DNA from: Jeotgalibacillus alimentarius
GTDB taxonomy: Bacteria; Bacillota; Bacilli; Bacillales; Jeotgalibacillaceae
NCBI RefSeq assembly: GCF_000829445.1
Contig: NZ_JXRQ01000018.1
Coordinates: 62,001 to 126,000, forward strand
Direction of reading: 5' to 3'
Length of the DNA: 64,000 nt
Shown: positions 43,810-53,590 of the stretch, piece by piece
Layout of the letters: every line of letters starts with the position of its first letter
How positions within the stretch are numbered: position 1 is the first letter of the stretch
Made by a program: the position numbers and the translations under genes
The notes under the pieces: model-generated
The model's input: only the letters and a program-made list of their open reading frames with translations
The model's database searches: none
Told to the model about the DNA's origin: nothing

Positions 43810-45495
43810 TTAAAACAGTCCGATGCCTTTACCTTCTCCCGTCACATCCATGTTTTTAGCAGCTGGCGTCTTTGGAAGTCCCGGCATGGTCATGACATCG
43901 CCGGTAAGTGCAACCAGGAAACCTGCCCCAAGCTTTGGTACAACTTCTCTAATTGTCACTTGGAAGTTTTTAGGACGGCCAAATAATGCCGGGTCATCTG
44001 ATAAGGAGTATTGCGTTTTCGCCATACATACAGGCAGACTTCCCCATCCGTATGATTCGAATTGTCTGATCTGGGCTTCAGCTTTTTTAGAAAATACTGC
44101 TTCTGACCCGCCATATACCTTCTGAATAATCGTATTAATTTTTTCTTTTACAGGCATTTCAAGGTCATAAAGATACTTGAAGCTGCTTTCTCCTTCAATT
44201 GCATCAATTACTCTAGCTGCAAGGTCTTTACCGCCTTCTCCGCCCTTTTCCCACACTTCGGTTAATGAAAAAGGAACCTGTTGCGCTTTGCAGAATTCTT
44301 CCAGTATTTCAATTTCAGATGCACTGTCAGTATGAAATTTGTTAATCGCCACTACAGCAGGCAGTCCAAATTCACGAATTGTTTCAAGATGTTTTTCTAG
44401 ATTGGTCAGTCCTGACTTTAATGCCTCTGTATCAGCTTCTGTCAGCTCTTTTTTAGATTTGCCGCCGTGCATTTTAAGTGCGCGCACTGTTGCCACGATC
44501 ACTACAGCATCAGGGTGTTTTCCTGAAGTTCTGGTTTTAATATTTAAAAACTTTTCTGCTCCAAGATCTGCTCCGAAACCGGACTCCGTCACGACATAAT
44601 CAGCCAGCTTTAACGCTGTCTGAGTCGCCAGAACTGAATTACAGCCATGAGCAATATTGGCAAATGGACCACCATGAATCAATGCAGGTGTCTGCTCGAG
44701 CGTCTGTACTAAATTCGGTTTTAGCGCATCTTTTAAAAGCAGTGCTAAAGAGCCCTGGACTTCAAGGTCAGACACAGTAACAGGCTCGCCCTGATAGGTG
44801 TATGCAACAACAATATTGGATAGGCGGTTCTTCATATCATTGATACCTGATGACAGACAAAGTACAGCCATAATTTCTGAAGCGACCGTGATGTCAAAAC
44901 CGTCTTCTCTTGGCACCCCTCTTGCAGGGCCACCAAGTCCAACGACGATCTGTCTGAGCGCACGATCATTCATATCCATCACACGTTTCCAGATGATTCT
45001 TCTCGGATCGATCTGAAGATCATTCCCCTGATGAATATGGTTATCTATAAATGCTGAAAGTGCATTATTAGCAGTTGTGATTGCATGTATATCACCGGTG
45101 AAATGGAGATTAATATCTTCCATTGGCAGTACCTGTGCATAGCCGCCGCCGGTCGCACCGCCTTTTACGCCCATGACTGGTCCAAGTGAAGGTTCCCTCA
45201 GCGCTACCATAGAGTTTTTACCGGATGCTTTTAATGCGTCAGCAAGTCCTACAGTTACAGTTGACTTTCCCTCACCGGCAGGAGTCGGATTAATTGAAGT
45301 GACAAGAATTAACTTACCATCCTTGGCATTTTTTAAGCGGTCAATCGTATCAAATGTGATTTTTGCTTTGTATTTACCATACATTACAATATCATCAGGT
45401 GTCATGCCTGCTCCGGCAGCAATCTCGGTAATTGGCATCATAGTCGCAGCCTGAGCGATATCAATATCAGAAGGAACAGTCTTTTTTGTCGTCAT
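43810..45495 (-). CDS. fhs: Formate-tetrahydrofolate ligase
   Basis: Fhs (561 aa) makes 10-formyl-THF from formate, ATP and THF. The P-loop [16 protein letters not shown] is at about 65-80; [20 protein letters not shown] (about 98) is the substrate-binding signature; GEGKGIGLF closes the protein. B. subtilis lacks this gene, but many Bacillales and cocci have it. It links to the thyA-dfrA folate genes functionally, not by operon. I start at the ATG at 45493-45495 with GGAGG upstream, discarding 11 in-frame codons. Confidence 0.95.
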   Translation of the reverse strand: MTTKKTVPSDIDIAQAATMMPITEIAAGAGMTPDDIVMYGKYKAKITFDTIDRLKNAKDGKLILVTSINPTPAGEGKSTVTVGLADALKASGKNSMVALREPSLGPVMGVKGGATGGGYAQVLPMEDINLHFTGDIHAITTANNALSAFIDNHIHQGNDLQIDPRRIIWKRVMDMNDRALRQIVVGLGGPARGVPREDGFDITVASEIMAVLCLSSGINDMKNRLSNIVVAYTYQGEPVTVSDLEVQGSLALLLKDALKPNLVQTLEQTPALIHGGPFANIAHGCNSVLATQTALKLADYVVTESGFGADLGAEKFLNIKTRTSGKHPDAVVIVATVRALKMHGGKSKKELTEADTEALKSGLTNLEKHLETIREFGLPAVVAINKFHTDSASEIEILEEFCKAQQVPFSLTEVWEKGGEGGKDLAARVIDAIEGESSFKYLYDLEMPVKEKINTIIQKVYGGSEAVFSKKAEAQIRQFESYGWGSLPVCMAKTQYSLSDDPALFGRPKNFQVTIREVVPKLGAGFLVALTGDVMTMPGLPKTPAAKNMDVTGEGKGIGLF

Positions 45496-45565
45496 AATGA
45501 GCCTCCACATCCTATGTAATACCATCATTATAACATGCCGATTTTATTTTAAAAACAAACAAAAA

Positions 45566-45583
45566 ACCGCTTAAAAAAGCGGC
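45566..45583 (-). terminator. Terminator of mntR
   Basis: CCGCTT and AAGCGG form a short stem with TTTTTTG after it on the minus strand, immediately at the mntR stop codon. Confidence 0.75.
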
Positions 45584-46003
45584 TTACTGGTCTTCTTTTT
45601 CCTGTAACCTTCGCAGCTTCTCCACCAGCTCCGGTTCATTTTCGAAAAGCTGCACAAGATCTCCTATACGGTCAATAGAGTTCCAGCTTAAATGATGCTC
45701 TATTCCTTCAACATCATTATAAATATTCTCATTTTTGACTCCTATTACAGTTAAGAATTGCTCAAGCAATTCATGTCTGAATACAAGCCTCTTCCCAATT
45801 TTATTTCCTTTTTTAGTTAAAATGAGCCCTCGGTATTTTTCATATATCAGATACTCATCCTTATCGAGCTTCTGTACCATTTTAGTGACAGAGGACGGAT
45901 GAACTGATAGTGCCTCAGCTATATCTGACACTCTTGCATACCCTTTTTGATCAATTAATATGTAAATCTGTTCTATATAATCCTCCATGCTGGGCGTTGG
46001 CAT
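45584..46003 (-). CDS. mntR: Manganese transport regulator MntR
   Basis: A DtxR-family repressor of 139 aa that senses Mn2+ and represses manganese uptake. The N-terminal metal ligand Asp ([14 protein letters not shown], residue 8) is present, as are the His in FRHELLEQF (about 77) and the EHH group in GIEHHLSW (about 102). The winged helix is about 20-70 ([14 protein letters not shown] as recognition helix). It lacks the SH3-like third domain, as B. subtilis MntR does. The ATG at 46001-46003 has GAGGAGG upstream; a GGGGTCCCC hairpin lies between them. No Mn transporter is in the window. Confidence 0.94.
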   Translation of the reverse strand: MPTPSMEDYIEQIYILIDQKGYARVSDIAEALSVHPSSVTKMVQKLDKDEYLIYEKYRGLILTKKGNKIGKRLVFRHELLEQFLTVIGVKNENIYNDVEGIEHHLSWNSIDRIGDLVQLFENEPELVEKLRRLQEKEDQ

Positions 46004-46128
46004 GCGGGGACCCCTCCTCAAAAAACCATGATTTCATTACTTGTAAAGTGTACTATAACCGCCTTGCGGACACAACTTTATCCATAACAGGAGCACGGAC
46101 TGATGATTTAGAAAATTCAAACTAATGA

Positions 46129-46157
46129 TTGACTCAATTTTTAATGATGTGTATAGT
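46129..46157 (+). promoter_or_regulatory. Promoter of the cold-shock gene
   Basis: TTGACT (46129-46134), 17 bases, TATAGT (46152-46157). The transcript would start near 46164, giving a 5' leader of about 65 bases before the ATG; leaders of this kind in csp genes control cold-dependent translation. Confidence 0.75.
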
Positions 46158-46228
46158 AAAAATATCATTTATTGATGAATATTTTTATACTTTAATCTGT
46201 AAGGGATAAATAGCAGGGAGGAAATCAG

Positions 46229-46432
46229 ATGCATAATGGCAAGGTAAAATGGTTCAATAACGAAAAAGGCTACGGGTTTTTAGAGGTTGAAGGTGGCGAT
46301 GATGTATTTGTGCATTTTACAGCCGTGCAGGGTGATGGCTACAAATCCCTTGAAGAAGGTCAGGAAGTTTCTTTTGAAATCGTAGAAGGTAATCGTGGTC
46401 CTCAGGCTGCGAACGTCGTAAAAAAAGAGTAA
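46229..46432 (+). CDS. Cold-shock protein (CspB/CspD family)
   Basis: A 67-residue cold-shock domain that binds single-stranded RNA and DNA. RNP1 is KGYGFLEV (about 13-20) and RNP2 is VFVHFTAV (about 26-33). The sequence matches the Bacillus Csp group except that the usual SAI after HF is TAV, and RNP1 ends LEV rather than IEV. It begins [16 protein letters not shown] lies before the ATG. It stands alone, with its own promoter and terminator. Confidence 0.96.
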   Translation: MHNGKVKWFNNEKGYGFLEVEGGDDVFVHFTAVQGDGYKSLEEGQEVSFEIVEGNRGPQAANVVKKE

Positions 46433-46434
46433 AC

Positions 46435-46461
46435 AAAAAGCCGGCAGTGCCGGCTTTTTTT
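46435..46461 (+). terminator. Terminator of the cold-shock gene
   Basis: AAAAAGCCGGCA and TGCCGGCTTTTTTT form a perfect stem with a one-to-two-base loop core right after the stop codon. Confidence 0.92.
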
Positions 46462-46472
46462 CGTCTAATTTT

Positions 46473-46649
46473 TTATGACAACTGTTTGCCAAGCTCTTTA
46501 ATTTTCATTCCAATTGAACATTCCGTTATACAGAATTTATGAGCATATAGCTTACCCTTTTCAGCCCGCAGCTGCTTTTTAACAGGACAGCTTTTACAGT
46601 ACGTATTCATCAATTCATCAACAGCAGATAAAGCAACTTGTTTTTCCAT
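46473..46649 (-). CDS. ypeQ: Small zinc-finger-like protein, YpeQ type
   Basis: A 58-residue protein with two Cys pairs: YCKSCPVKK (about 18-21) and FCITECSIG (about 40-44). This CxxC...CxxxC arrangement and the adjacency to ypeP match B. subtilis YpeQ. It may bind zinc; the role is unknown. I start at the ATG at 46647-46649 with AAGGA 8 bases before it; an ATG three codons upstream overlaps the ypeP stop. The downstream hairpin at 46435-46461 has T runs on both strands and may end this gene too. Confidence 0.8.
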   Translation of the reverse strand: MEKQVALSAVDELMNTYCKSCPVKKQLRAEKGKLYAHKFCITECSIGMKIKELGKQLS

Positions 46650-46650
46650 A

Positions 46651-47319
46651 TTATTCATCCTTATCAGTCCTGCTTTGACTTTTTATATTTACATTGCTTC
46701 TTGCCTGATCAGCAAGTTTGTGTGCACCTTTATTATTCGACCTTGTAATGTGTTTAAATACTAACGGCATCTTCTTATCTGCAGCTAACTTTTCAATCCG
46801 GTCTGCCCACTTGTTTAAGTTCTCATCATAACTCGGCCATTCCCCGCTTAACTGATTAATTACTGTCAGTGCATCACCACTGCAGGTGATTTGCTGAATA
46901 TGTCCATTTGCAACGCGGATTGCATGTTCGAGGGCATAATATAAAGACATATATTCTGCTTCATTATTTGAACTTACACCACTTACAAAACGATTACTTT
47001 TTTCAACAACTGATTCGCCGTTCCTGTCATAAGTAATGATCCAGCCGAGCCCCGTCTCCCTTGTACCTTTATCAAAAGAAGCATCGAAGAGTACATGTAT
47101 ATTCTTTGCCTCTCCCTCTGTTTTAGTCATCAGTTTTTTAAATTCTTTGACTGTCCATTCCTGCCCCAGATCATCATGAATGGTAATGCTATGAAATCTT
47201 CCCGTTTTTTCAAAATCCTGAATAAACAAAGGAGCGCTTTTTTCATCTATCCAACTGCTTTGAAACGTAATATACGAGCCTGAAGGGTGCTGATATGTTG
47301 CTTTGAAGAATATATTCAA
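46651..47319 (-). CDS. ypeP: YpeP-like protein with RNase H domain
   Basis: A 222-residue protein. The N-terminal part (about 1-70) contains no recognised catalytic motif; the C-terminal part (about 75-210) is an RNase H fold: HVLFDASFDKG (first Asp), SSNNEAEYMSLYYALEHA (Glu), CSGDALTVINQL (Asp) and HKLADQAR (last Asp). All four DEDD residues appear to be kept, so it is probably an active or binding RNase HI-like enzyme. The TTG start has GGAGGG about 10 bases before it. It is divergent from a second RNase H gene. Confidence 0.85.
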   Translation of the reverse strand: MNIFFKATYQHPSGSYITFQSSWIDEKSAPLFIQDFEKTGRFHSITIHDDLGQEWTVKEFKKLMTKTEGEAKNIHVLFDASFDKGTRETGLGWIITYDRNGESVVEKSNRFVSGVSSNNEAEYMSLYYALEHAIRVANGHIQQITCSGDALTVINQLSGEWPSYDENLNKWADRIEKLAADKKMPLVFKHITRSNNKGAHKLADQARSNVNIKSQSRTDKDE

Positions 47320-47411
47320 TGTGCCTGATCCCTCCTTCATTCTTTCTATTGTACATTTGAATTGTGCAGCGTTGCAACTGCTGATACACTTCATTCAGGG
47401 GGCTTGAAAAT

Positions 47412-47813
47412 ATGATTGAACTTTTTATAGACGGCGCAAGCGCTGGTAATCCCGGTATCAGTGGAGCCGGAGTTTTTATAAAAAATGGTAAAAACAGTCA
47501 TCAATTATCATTTCCATTACCGGAGATGTCAAACCATGAAGCTGAATATGAAGCATTGCTACTTGGACTTGAAAAATGTCTTCCGTATAAAGACCAGATT
47601 ATTTCATGTAAAACCGATTCACAGGCTGTATTTCAGGCTGTTGAAAAAAGGTATATAAAGAATAAGAAGTACGCACATTATCTGGAGAGAATGAATCAGC
47701 TTCTCGATCAATTTGACCTGTTTTTTATTAAATGGATACCCGGTAAAGAAAATCATGTGGCTGACAAGCTAGCAAGGCAGGCCATTCAAGTGCAGAAAGA
47801 TAAAAATTTTTAA
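47412..47813 (+). CDS. ypdQ: Ribonuclease HI family protein (YpdQ-like)
   Basis: A 133-residue single-domain RNase H. Active-site acids: Asp in FIDGASAGNPG (about 7), Glu in NHEAEYEALLLGL (about 45), Asp in CKTDSQAVFQA (about 68), Asp in NHVADKLARQA (about 119). It would cleave RNA in RNA-DNA hybrids if active; B. subtilis YpdQ is reported inactive or weak, so activity is uncertain. GGGGG precedes the ATG. The divergent arrangement with ypeP (about 90 bases between starts) places two RNase H folds side by side. Confidence 0.88.
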   Translation: MIELFIDGASAGNPGISGAGVFIKNGKNSHQLSFPLPEMSNHEAEYEALLLGLEKCLPYKDQIISCKTDSQAVFQAVEKRYIKNKKYAHYLERMNQLLDQFDLFFIKWIPGKENHVADKLARQAIQVQKDKNF

Positions 47814-47816
47814 AAG

Positions 47817-47858
47817 AAAAACGGGACGCTGCACGTGTGTGCCAGCGAGCCCGTTTTA
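47817..47858. terminator. Bidirectional terminator behind ypdQ
   Basis: AAAACGGG-CGCTG and CAGCG-CCCGTTTTAT pair with small bulges between converging genes. Confidence 0.82.
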
Positions 47859-48128
47859 TTATAATGCCATTCCTTTTGCTTTAAGATGAGCAGTCATTTC
47901 ATCTTTACCGCTCCATTCCTGTCCCGACAGTTCTTCAAGTACTGACATGTAAAAACTGGAATCAAATCTTTTCTGACACTTTAATGTTACCTCAATTGCC
48001 ATTTTGATTAACTGGTCTTCAGCACCAGTGAACTTTCTTCCAAAATAAATAAAACCAATTGCTTCCTCGTCCAGTTTAAATCCTCTTGCATGAAGATCTG
48101 CTACAAAGTCATCAAGGGATTTTTTCAT
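47859..48128 (-). CDS. Small conserved protein (possibly DUF6123 family)
   Basis: An 89-residue protein beginning MKKSLDDFVADLHARGFKL. The central FIYFGRKFTGAEDQLIKMAI and KCQKRFDSSFYMSVLEEL resemble short Bacillales proteins I remember as DUF6123, but I am not certain. No motif suggests an activity. Its start overlaps the ypcP stop codon (ATGA), so it is probably co-translated with the exonuclease. Confidence 0.7.
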   Translation of the reverse strand: MKKSLDDFVADLHARGFKLDEEAIGFIYFGRKFTGAEDQLIKMAIEVTLKCQKRFDSSFYMSVLEELSGQEWSGKDEMTAHLKAKGMAL

Positions 48129-48991
48129 TTTGCAAGTTGCTCCATAAATATCTTAACAGATCTGAGACCATGATCATCTATCACTTTTGCAGCATGATCA
48201 GGAAGGCCATTCCATTCCCTGATTACCGGCTGTTCTAATGGAACTTCACAATAGATCTCTGCAAGCTTTCTCGATATATGAAGCATTTCCTCATCTTCAG
48301 TGATTTTCTTTCTTTGACCGGGGGTCAACTGATCCAGGTTTTTAAGGAGATTTTCTACTGTACCGTACTCTTTAATCAACTTGAATGCTGTTTTTTCTCC
48401 GATCCCTTTTACACCTGGATAACCATCACTGGTATCTCCCATCAGTCCCTTTACATCTATAAATTGACGGGGTGTTATTTCATATTCCGATACAAAACGG
48501 TCAAGTGTATAGGTTTCATATGTGCCAAACCCCTTTTTAACAAGCCACAGGTCCACATTGGGGCTTAAAAGCTGGAGAAGGTCCTTATCCCCGCTTACAA
48601 TGCTGACTTTTCCTTCACTTTCCGCTTTGGCAATCGTACCAATGCAATCATCTGCTTCATATCCTTTTACACCAATATTATGAAAGTGAAGTTCTTCAGC
48701 AATTTCTTTAACCAGATCAAATTGAGGGATCAATTGTTCAGGCGGGGCATTCCGATTTGATTTATATGAAGAAAATGATTCGTTACGGAATGTGTCTTTT
48801 CCCATATCCCAGCAGATTGCTACGTGAGTCGGTTGTATGATGTTTGCAGCTGTTAAAGTATGCTTTACAAATCCCTGAATACCATTTGTAGGCAACCCTT
48901 TATCGTTGTACATGAACTGGTTTGTCACTGCAGTTGCGAAAAAAGATCTGAACAGCAGTGCCATACCATCTATTAAAAGTGTATGCTTCAT
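48125..48991 (-). CDS. ypcP: FEN-type 5'-3' exonuclease (YpcP-like)
   Basis: A 288-residue flap-endonuclease-type enzyme like the N-terminal domain of DNA polymerase I. Metal-binding acids: LLIDGMALLFR (about 6), AICWDMGKDTFRNE (about 60-73), GYEADDCIGT (about 115-118), VSGDKDLLQL (about 135-139) and GLMGDTSDGYPGVKGIGEKTA (about 185-204, helix-hairpin-helix). It processes flaps and RNA primers. AGGAGT lies before the ATG. It follows the rhodanese by 4 bases. Confidence 0.95.
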   Translation of the reverse strand: MKHTLLIDGMALLFRSFFATAVTNQFMYNDKGLPTNGIQGFVKHTLTAANIIQPTHVAICWDMGKDTFRNESFSSYKSNRNAPPEQLIPQFDLVKEIAEELHFHNIGVKGYEADDCIGTIAKAESEGKVSIVSGDKDLLQLLSPNVDLWLVKKGFGTYETYTLDRFVSEYEITPRQFIDVKGLMGDTSDGYPGVKGIGEKTAFKLIKEYGTVENLLKNLDQLTPGQRKKITEDEEMLHISRKLAEIYCEVPLEQPVIREWNGLPDHAAKVIDDHGLRSVKIFMEQLAK

Positions 48992-48994
48992 TTT

Positions 48995-49846
48995 CTACTC
49001 CTTTTTATTTGTTTCACCGGTTTCAATTTCGTGATCTGTATACGATATCCAGTCACTGTAACTGCCTGTATACAGTTTAACATGTTTAAAGCCGGCCATT
49101 TTCAATGCAATAATATTTGGACAGGCAGTAACACCACTTCCGCAATAGACGATAAGCGGCTGATCGGGATCCAGGTCTGAAAACCTCTTTTTCTGATCAT
49201 CAGGTTTTAATAAATTGCCTGCCTGATAGCTTTCAAACCACTCGTAGTTCAGCGCACCCGGAATATGTCCGGCCACTTTGTCAATTGGTTCATGATCGCC
49301 TCTGTACCTTGCAGACTCTCTTGAATCAATCAGCGTGCCGCGTGTGTAACCGTCAACGATCTGTTCCACTTCAGCTGTTTCAGCTATTGATTCGAGTTGA
49401 AGATCAAGCTTAAAGGTTCCTCGTTGAACATCAGGTATGGTTTCGCTTAACGGGTATCCTTTTTCACGCCACTCTGAATATCCTCCGTCAAGGAGAAATG
49501 TTTGCTTATGCCCTGCAAATGTCAATAGCCACCATGCTCGGGCAGCAAATGCTCCTTCCCCTCCGTCATATACAATAATAAGTTCATCATCGTTTACTCC
49601 TGCCTGTTGCATTTTATCACGAAAACGATCCATTTCAGGTAAAGGATGACGCCCTCCATGATTTTTCACTTTACCGGACAGGTCCCGGTTGAGGTGTATA
49701 TATACTGCACCCGGTATATGGCTTTGCAAATACTCCGCTTCCCCTGCATCCGGTTTTTTTAAGTCAAATCTGCAGTCAAGGATCGTCACTGTTTTTTTCA
49801 GCCTGATTTGTTCATTCAGCCATTCTGCTGTTACTGAAAATTGCAT
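48995..49846 (-). CDS. Two-domain rhodanese sulfurtransferase
   Basis: A 283-residue protein with tandem rhodanese domains (about 5-135 and 160-280). The second holds the active-site loop IVYCGSGVTACPN (about 235-247) with the catalytic Cys; the first has an inactive loop IVYDGGEGAFAARAWW, as usual for thiosulfate or mercaptopyruvate sulfurtransferases. HIPGAVYIHLNRDLSG is a typical SseA feature. The start overlaps the stop of the 61-residue gene upstream by one base. GGAGGG precedes the ATG. Confidence 0.93.
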   Translation of the reverse strand: MQFSVTAEWLNEQIRLKKTVTILDCRFDLKKPDAGEAEYLQSHIPGAVYIHLNRDLSGKVKNHGGRHPLPEMDRFRDKMQQAGVNDDELIIVYDGGEGAFAARAWWLLTFAGHKQTFLLDGGYSEWREKGYPLSETIPDVQRGTFKLDLQLESIAETAEVEQIVDGYTRGTLIDSRESARYRGDHEPIDKVAGHIPGALNYEWFESYQAGNLLKPDDQKKRFSDLDPDQPLIVYCGSGVTACPNIIALKMAGFKHVKLYTGSYSDWISYTDHEIETGETNKKE

Positions 49847-50031
49847 CAGGAGTCCCTCCTTTTTTCCATGAGTTTTTTGACATGTTCTTTTGGTTCCCAG
49901 CAGTTGAACCGGTAATCCGGTTTTGTCTCATACCCAAGTCTTTTACAAAAATACAGCATATGCCCGCTCCTGATTTTTTCACTATGAAAGTGAATGCATG
50001 TGGCACATACATGATAAGGATTATGACTCAT
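49846..50031 (-). CDS. Small Cys-rich protein (61 aa), unknown function
   Basis: A 61-residue protein with Cys at VCATCIHF (CxxC, about 9-12), YFCKRLG (about 28) and FNCWEPK (about 44), plus several His. This may be a zinc or iron-sulfur site. I do not recognise the family. The ATG lies inside the last codons of dynA with AAAGG upstream, and its stop overlaps the rhodanese start. Short, but the strong coupling makes it likely to be real. Confidence 0.72.
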   Translation of the reverse strand: MSHNPYHVCATCIHFHSEKIRSGHMLYFCKRLGYETKPDYRFNCWEPKEHVKKLMEKRRDS

Positions 50032-53000
50032 CGGATTGAACCTTTTTTAGTGCACGTTCTATATCAGCTGCAAACTCTTCTGAATATAATCCATCAAGCG
50101 TTGAAGCGATCTGCTCTCTCAGGTCTTTTTTCCATGCTGTAAATAATTCCTTCTGGATATCTGTCACTTCAATCGAAACCCACGAAGAAATCTGATCGGT
50201 GATAAGTGATAGTTCTCCAGTCGATTTTTCTTTAAACCTTTCTTCTAAAGCATGCTGCATAAATTTCTTTTCATTTTTCTCAAAAAACGATTTCATATTT
50301 TTGAACATTGACAGCTCTTTGTTAAAATCAGATTCCTTCATATCTTCAAATGATTGGTTAAATGTCAGTAATTCTGTTTGCTTCACATCTGAAACCGGCT
50401 TAATCCCTTCAGGAAACTCAACTTTGACCAGGTCCCATATTCTTTCAAGTTCAGATTGATACAGCTTTCTGATTAACTGTTCCATTCTATAGTTTACAAC
50501 CTTAAACTCCTGGATAAAATCAAATTTAACAATTTCAATTAATTCGCTGATTGCTTTTGACAGCGCGACTTTATTTGAGTAACGGTTAAATGCTGAAGGG
50601 TTAAAAGATTCTTTAAAGAAGTCAGAAAACCTGTAAAAAACCCTTTGTTGTACATAATGCAGCAGCTCAGTTAACTCTTGATCCGCCTGTAATTGCACTG
50701 ATTCAACATAAGAATCATTAAAATATGAGTCTAACTCTCCAGACAGTTTTTCAAGGCTTAATTTTCTCTTCTCTTTTTTATCTTCATCTGCCCTTGCCTG
50801 ATTCAGTAAAGTGTTCATTCGGCTAATTGTCTGGTCATAATAGTCAGCAGTGTTTTTAATGACAATGGCATCAAGCTCCTGGTCAATAAACATGCTAAAT
50901 GCAGAATTAAACTCTTTAATTCCGGATTCACTTTGATCGCTCAGTGCCTGGAGACTGGATACGCCAAAAATTTTAGGCTCTCTTACTCCAAATGTCTGAA
51001 GCTGCTTTTTTACATACTGAATCACTTCCTGCTTTTCTTCTTCACTCTCAGCAAGATCGACTGCATTTACGATAAAAAACATTTTATCATGCTCAAAGCT
51101 ATCCTTAACCCTGCCCATCTGAATCAGAAATTCCCGGTCCGCTCTTGCAAATGCATGGTTAAAATAGGTAACAAACAGAATTGCGTCTGAATTACGTATA
51201 TAATCGAATGAAACATCTGTATGTCTGGCATTAACAGAATCGGCTCCTGGTGTATCAACAAGTGTAATCCCCTGCTCTGCTATCGATGAGTCTGCATGCA
51301 AATCAATCGATTCTACAAAACATGACTGGTATTCTTTCGAAACGTATCCTTCAAAATCCTCCATTGGAACTTCTTTCTCAGTTCCAAGGTAACGATGATA
51401 ATCTTTCCACCCTTTAAGAAAGGCTCTGATAAAACTTTTCTTTGACTCAGAAATCTCGTTGGAACGCTGCATTAGATCCGGAAGTTCATCTGCCATTTCA
51501 TCCAGCGCAGTAATATGATTGATACCTGAAGCTTCCTGCAAATCCGCTAAAAGCTCTTTCTCTTTTTTAAAATGGACAATTACACTTTGATCCGGATGAG
51601 TATGATCCGGAGGAAAAATTTTATTGATTGAAGCGGTAGTAGGGTTAGGTGAGACAGGCAGTACTTTATCTCCTAGCAGTGCGTTGGCAAAGCTTGATTT
51701 TCCTGCGCTGAATGCACCGAATAAAGCTACCGTATATCTTTTATTCTTCAACCTGTCTGCCTGGTCAAATAAAATTTCTGACTGCTTTTCAAAACCTTTG
51801 ATATGACTGACTGCGTCTGCAAGCTGCAGACTTTTTTCAAGCAGTTCCGACTCATTTCTGACAACTGTTTCAATTGATTCAGATTCATTGATTTCTTCAC
51901 GGCTGGAGTCCTCGCTGGTCAGGAGGTGGTCAAGAGATGAAATTTTCTCAACACTACCCTCTTCATTCCAGTTTTCAATCCATTGATTTACATTTTCCAG
52001 ATTCGTATCAATGTTCTCAAGTCCATGAATGTCATCTTCAATTTTTTTCAACTGTTTTAGCACGTTCACTTTCTTGATCAGTTCTGTATGCTCTGCGGAC
52101 TTTCTCAAAGTATTTTCTTCAATTAAATCCTCAAATTGCTGCAGAATGTGATTTTTTATTTGCAGCATTTGACTTTTTAATTCTTTTCTGCAGTCATCAG
52201 CGAGCGCATCGCAATAGTTTAATAACGCTTCACCCGTATATCCTGCCCCCGGCTTGATATTCTTTTTTGCAAGTTTAATTGGGTCATCTATCGACAGTGA
52301 TTCAATCTCAGCTGTCCATTCAGACTTATTTAAGCCTGACAGCTCCAGATGACGATAAATCAATGCTTTTGCGTGCCAGATCAACTGTTCATCTATGACA
52401 GCTGATAAACTTGATCGCAGCTCATTTTCTCTTGCTGTTTTCTCATCCTGCGTTTTTTTAGCTGAGAACATGATTCCTACTTTAAATTTTTCCTGAACTG
52501 ATTCCAGATACTTTTCAGCAACTGTACGGACTTCTGATGGCATCAGGTAACTTGACCGAAGCATTTTATTCATATCTTTGTCAAACTTTTCAGACCAGTC
52601 TTCTGAAGATACGATCTGATCGGCTTCTGAGTCTTCAGCAAGCTTAAACAATTCCTCCTGTTGATCTATATCCTGCCGGCTTATGACCAAACTGTAAGCA
52701 TCCGTAATTTCTTCAGCTTCTTCCCTGAGGTAATCTGTCATTTCTTCTTTCAGTACGCTTAGAGAGCTAGCCACTGATTCAATTAGAAGGCTATATTTAT
52801 TAACGGTCATTTTACTGATTTCTTCTTTAAGTTCCGCACTCTGGTTCTCATTCATTTCCGACTGTCTTAGTGAAGTATAGAAAAACTTCTCCGGACGCGC
52901 TTCCCATTCAGCAAACGCTCTCTCAACTGACTGTCGATACGTATTGAAAGTAAGCTCTTCTTCTCTATGTTTATCAATCTGATTAATCACAGCGTATATT

Positions 53001-53590
53001 TTTCGGTTATGCATGGACATTTGCTTTATGTATTCAAAATTCATCTCTGACTGAACGTGATTATAATCCATTACATAAAACAGCAGATCCGCCAGGTGGA
53101 TAGCTGATTCTGTAGAGCGTTTGTGCGCATCATCAACAGAATCAATGCCAGGCGTATCCAGTAACGTGATACCTTCAGCAAGCGTGGACTCTTTCCAAAT
53201 ATCAATCCGTTTAACACTTACTCCTTCTTTTCCGAGTAAAGAGATTGAACTTTCATTAAGCGGTGGTTCAAGCTCATATACCTGATCATCTGCAGTTGTA
53301 ATTCTGACAGGTTTGTAACCACCCGCATGAAGCGCTATCAGATTAGCACTTGTCGGAATAGGACTCGAAGGCAAAATGGATTCACCTGCCAGGTAGTTAA
53401 TCATGGCAGACTTTCCGGCAGAAAAATGCCCACAAAACGCAACAACTATTTCTTCACGATGAAGTTTTTTAGCCAGCATCATTATTTTCTCTGCTCTTTT
53501 TACATCTCCTATATCCAGCGCTTTATTGTAAAAGCCGTTACACTCAGCCAGCAGCGCTGACTTACGGGTCATAAATTCAGATCTATCCAT
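50021..53590 (-). CDS. dynA: Two-GTPase bacterial dynamin (DynA)
   Basis: A 1189-residue fused dynamin. The first GTPase domain has G1 CGHFSAGKSAMIN (about 45-57), G3 LDTPGIDSV and G4 NQIDKH; the second begins near residue 590 with G1 FGAFSAGKSSFANALL, G3 DTPGADSVN and G4 VNAVDLAE. Each is followed by long helical stalk regions. B. subtilis DynA (about 1190 aa, YpbR) fuses membranes and protects against phage and antibiotic damage. I start at the ATG at 53588-53590 with AAAGGA upstream; 26 extra in-frame codons upstream look non-coding. Confidence 0.95.
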   Translation of the reverse strand: MDRSEFMTRKSALLAECNGFYNKALDIGDVKRAEKIMMLAKKLHREEIVVAFCGHFSAGKSAMINYLAGESILPSSPIPTSANLIALHAGGYKPVRITTADDQVYELEPPLNESSISLLGKEGVSVKRIDIWKESTLAEGITLLDTPGIDSVDDAHKRSTESAIHLADLLFYVMDYNHVQSEMNFEYIKQMSMHNRKIYAVINQIDKHREEELTFNTYRQSVERAFAEWEARPEKFFYTSLRQSEMNENQSAELKEEISKMTVNKYSLLIESVASSLSVLKEEMTDYLREEAEEITDAYSLVISRQDIDQQEELFKLAEDSEADQIVSSEDWSEKFDKDMNKMLRSSYLMPSEVRTVAEKYLESVQEKFKVGIMFSAKKTQDEKTARENELRSSLSAVIDEQLIWHAKALIYRHLELSGLNKSEWTAEIESLSIDDPIKLAKKNIKPGAGYTGEALLNYCDALADDCRKELKSQMLQIKNHILQQFEDLIEENTLRKSAEHTELIKKVNVLKQLKKIEDDIHGLENIDTNLENVNQWIENWNEEGSVEKISSLDHLLTSEDSSREEINESESIETVVRNESELLEKSLQLADAVSHIKGFEKQSEILFDQADRLKNKRYTVALFGAFSAGKSSFANALLGDKVLPVSPNPTTASINKIFPPDHTHPDQSVIVHFKKEKELLADLQEASGINHITALDEMADELPDLMQRSNEISESKKSFIRAFLKGWKDYHRYLGTEKEVPMEDFEGYVSKEYQSCFVESIDLHADSSIAEQGITLVDTPGADSVNARHTDVSFDYIRNSDAILFVTYFNHAFARADREFLIQMGRVKDSFEHDKMFFIVNAVDLAESEEEKQEVIQYVKKQLQTFGVREPKIFGVSSLQALSDQSESGIKEFNSAFSMFIDQELDAIVIKNTADYYDQTISRMNTLLNQARADEDKKEKRKLSLEKLSGELDSYFNDSYVESVQLQADQELTELLHYVQQRVFYRFSDFFKESFNPSAFNRYSNKVALSKAISELIEIVKFDFIQEFKVVNYRMEQLIRKLYQSELERIWDLVKVEFPEGIKPVSDVKQTELLTFNQSFEDMKESDFNKELSMFKNMKSFFEKNEKKFMQHALEERFKEKSTGELSLITDQISSWVSIEVTDIQKELFTAWKKDLREQIASTLDGLYSEEFAADIERALKKVQSDES

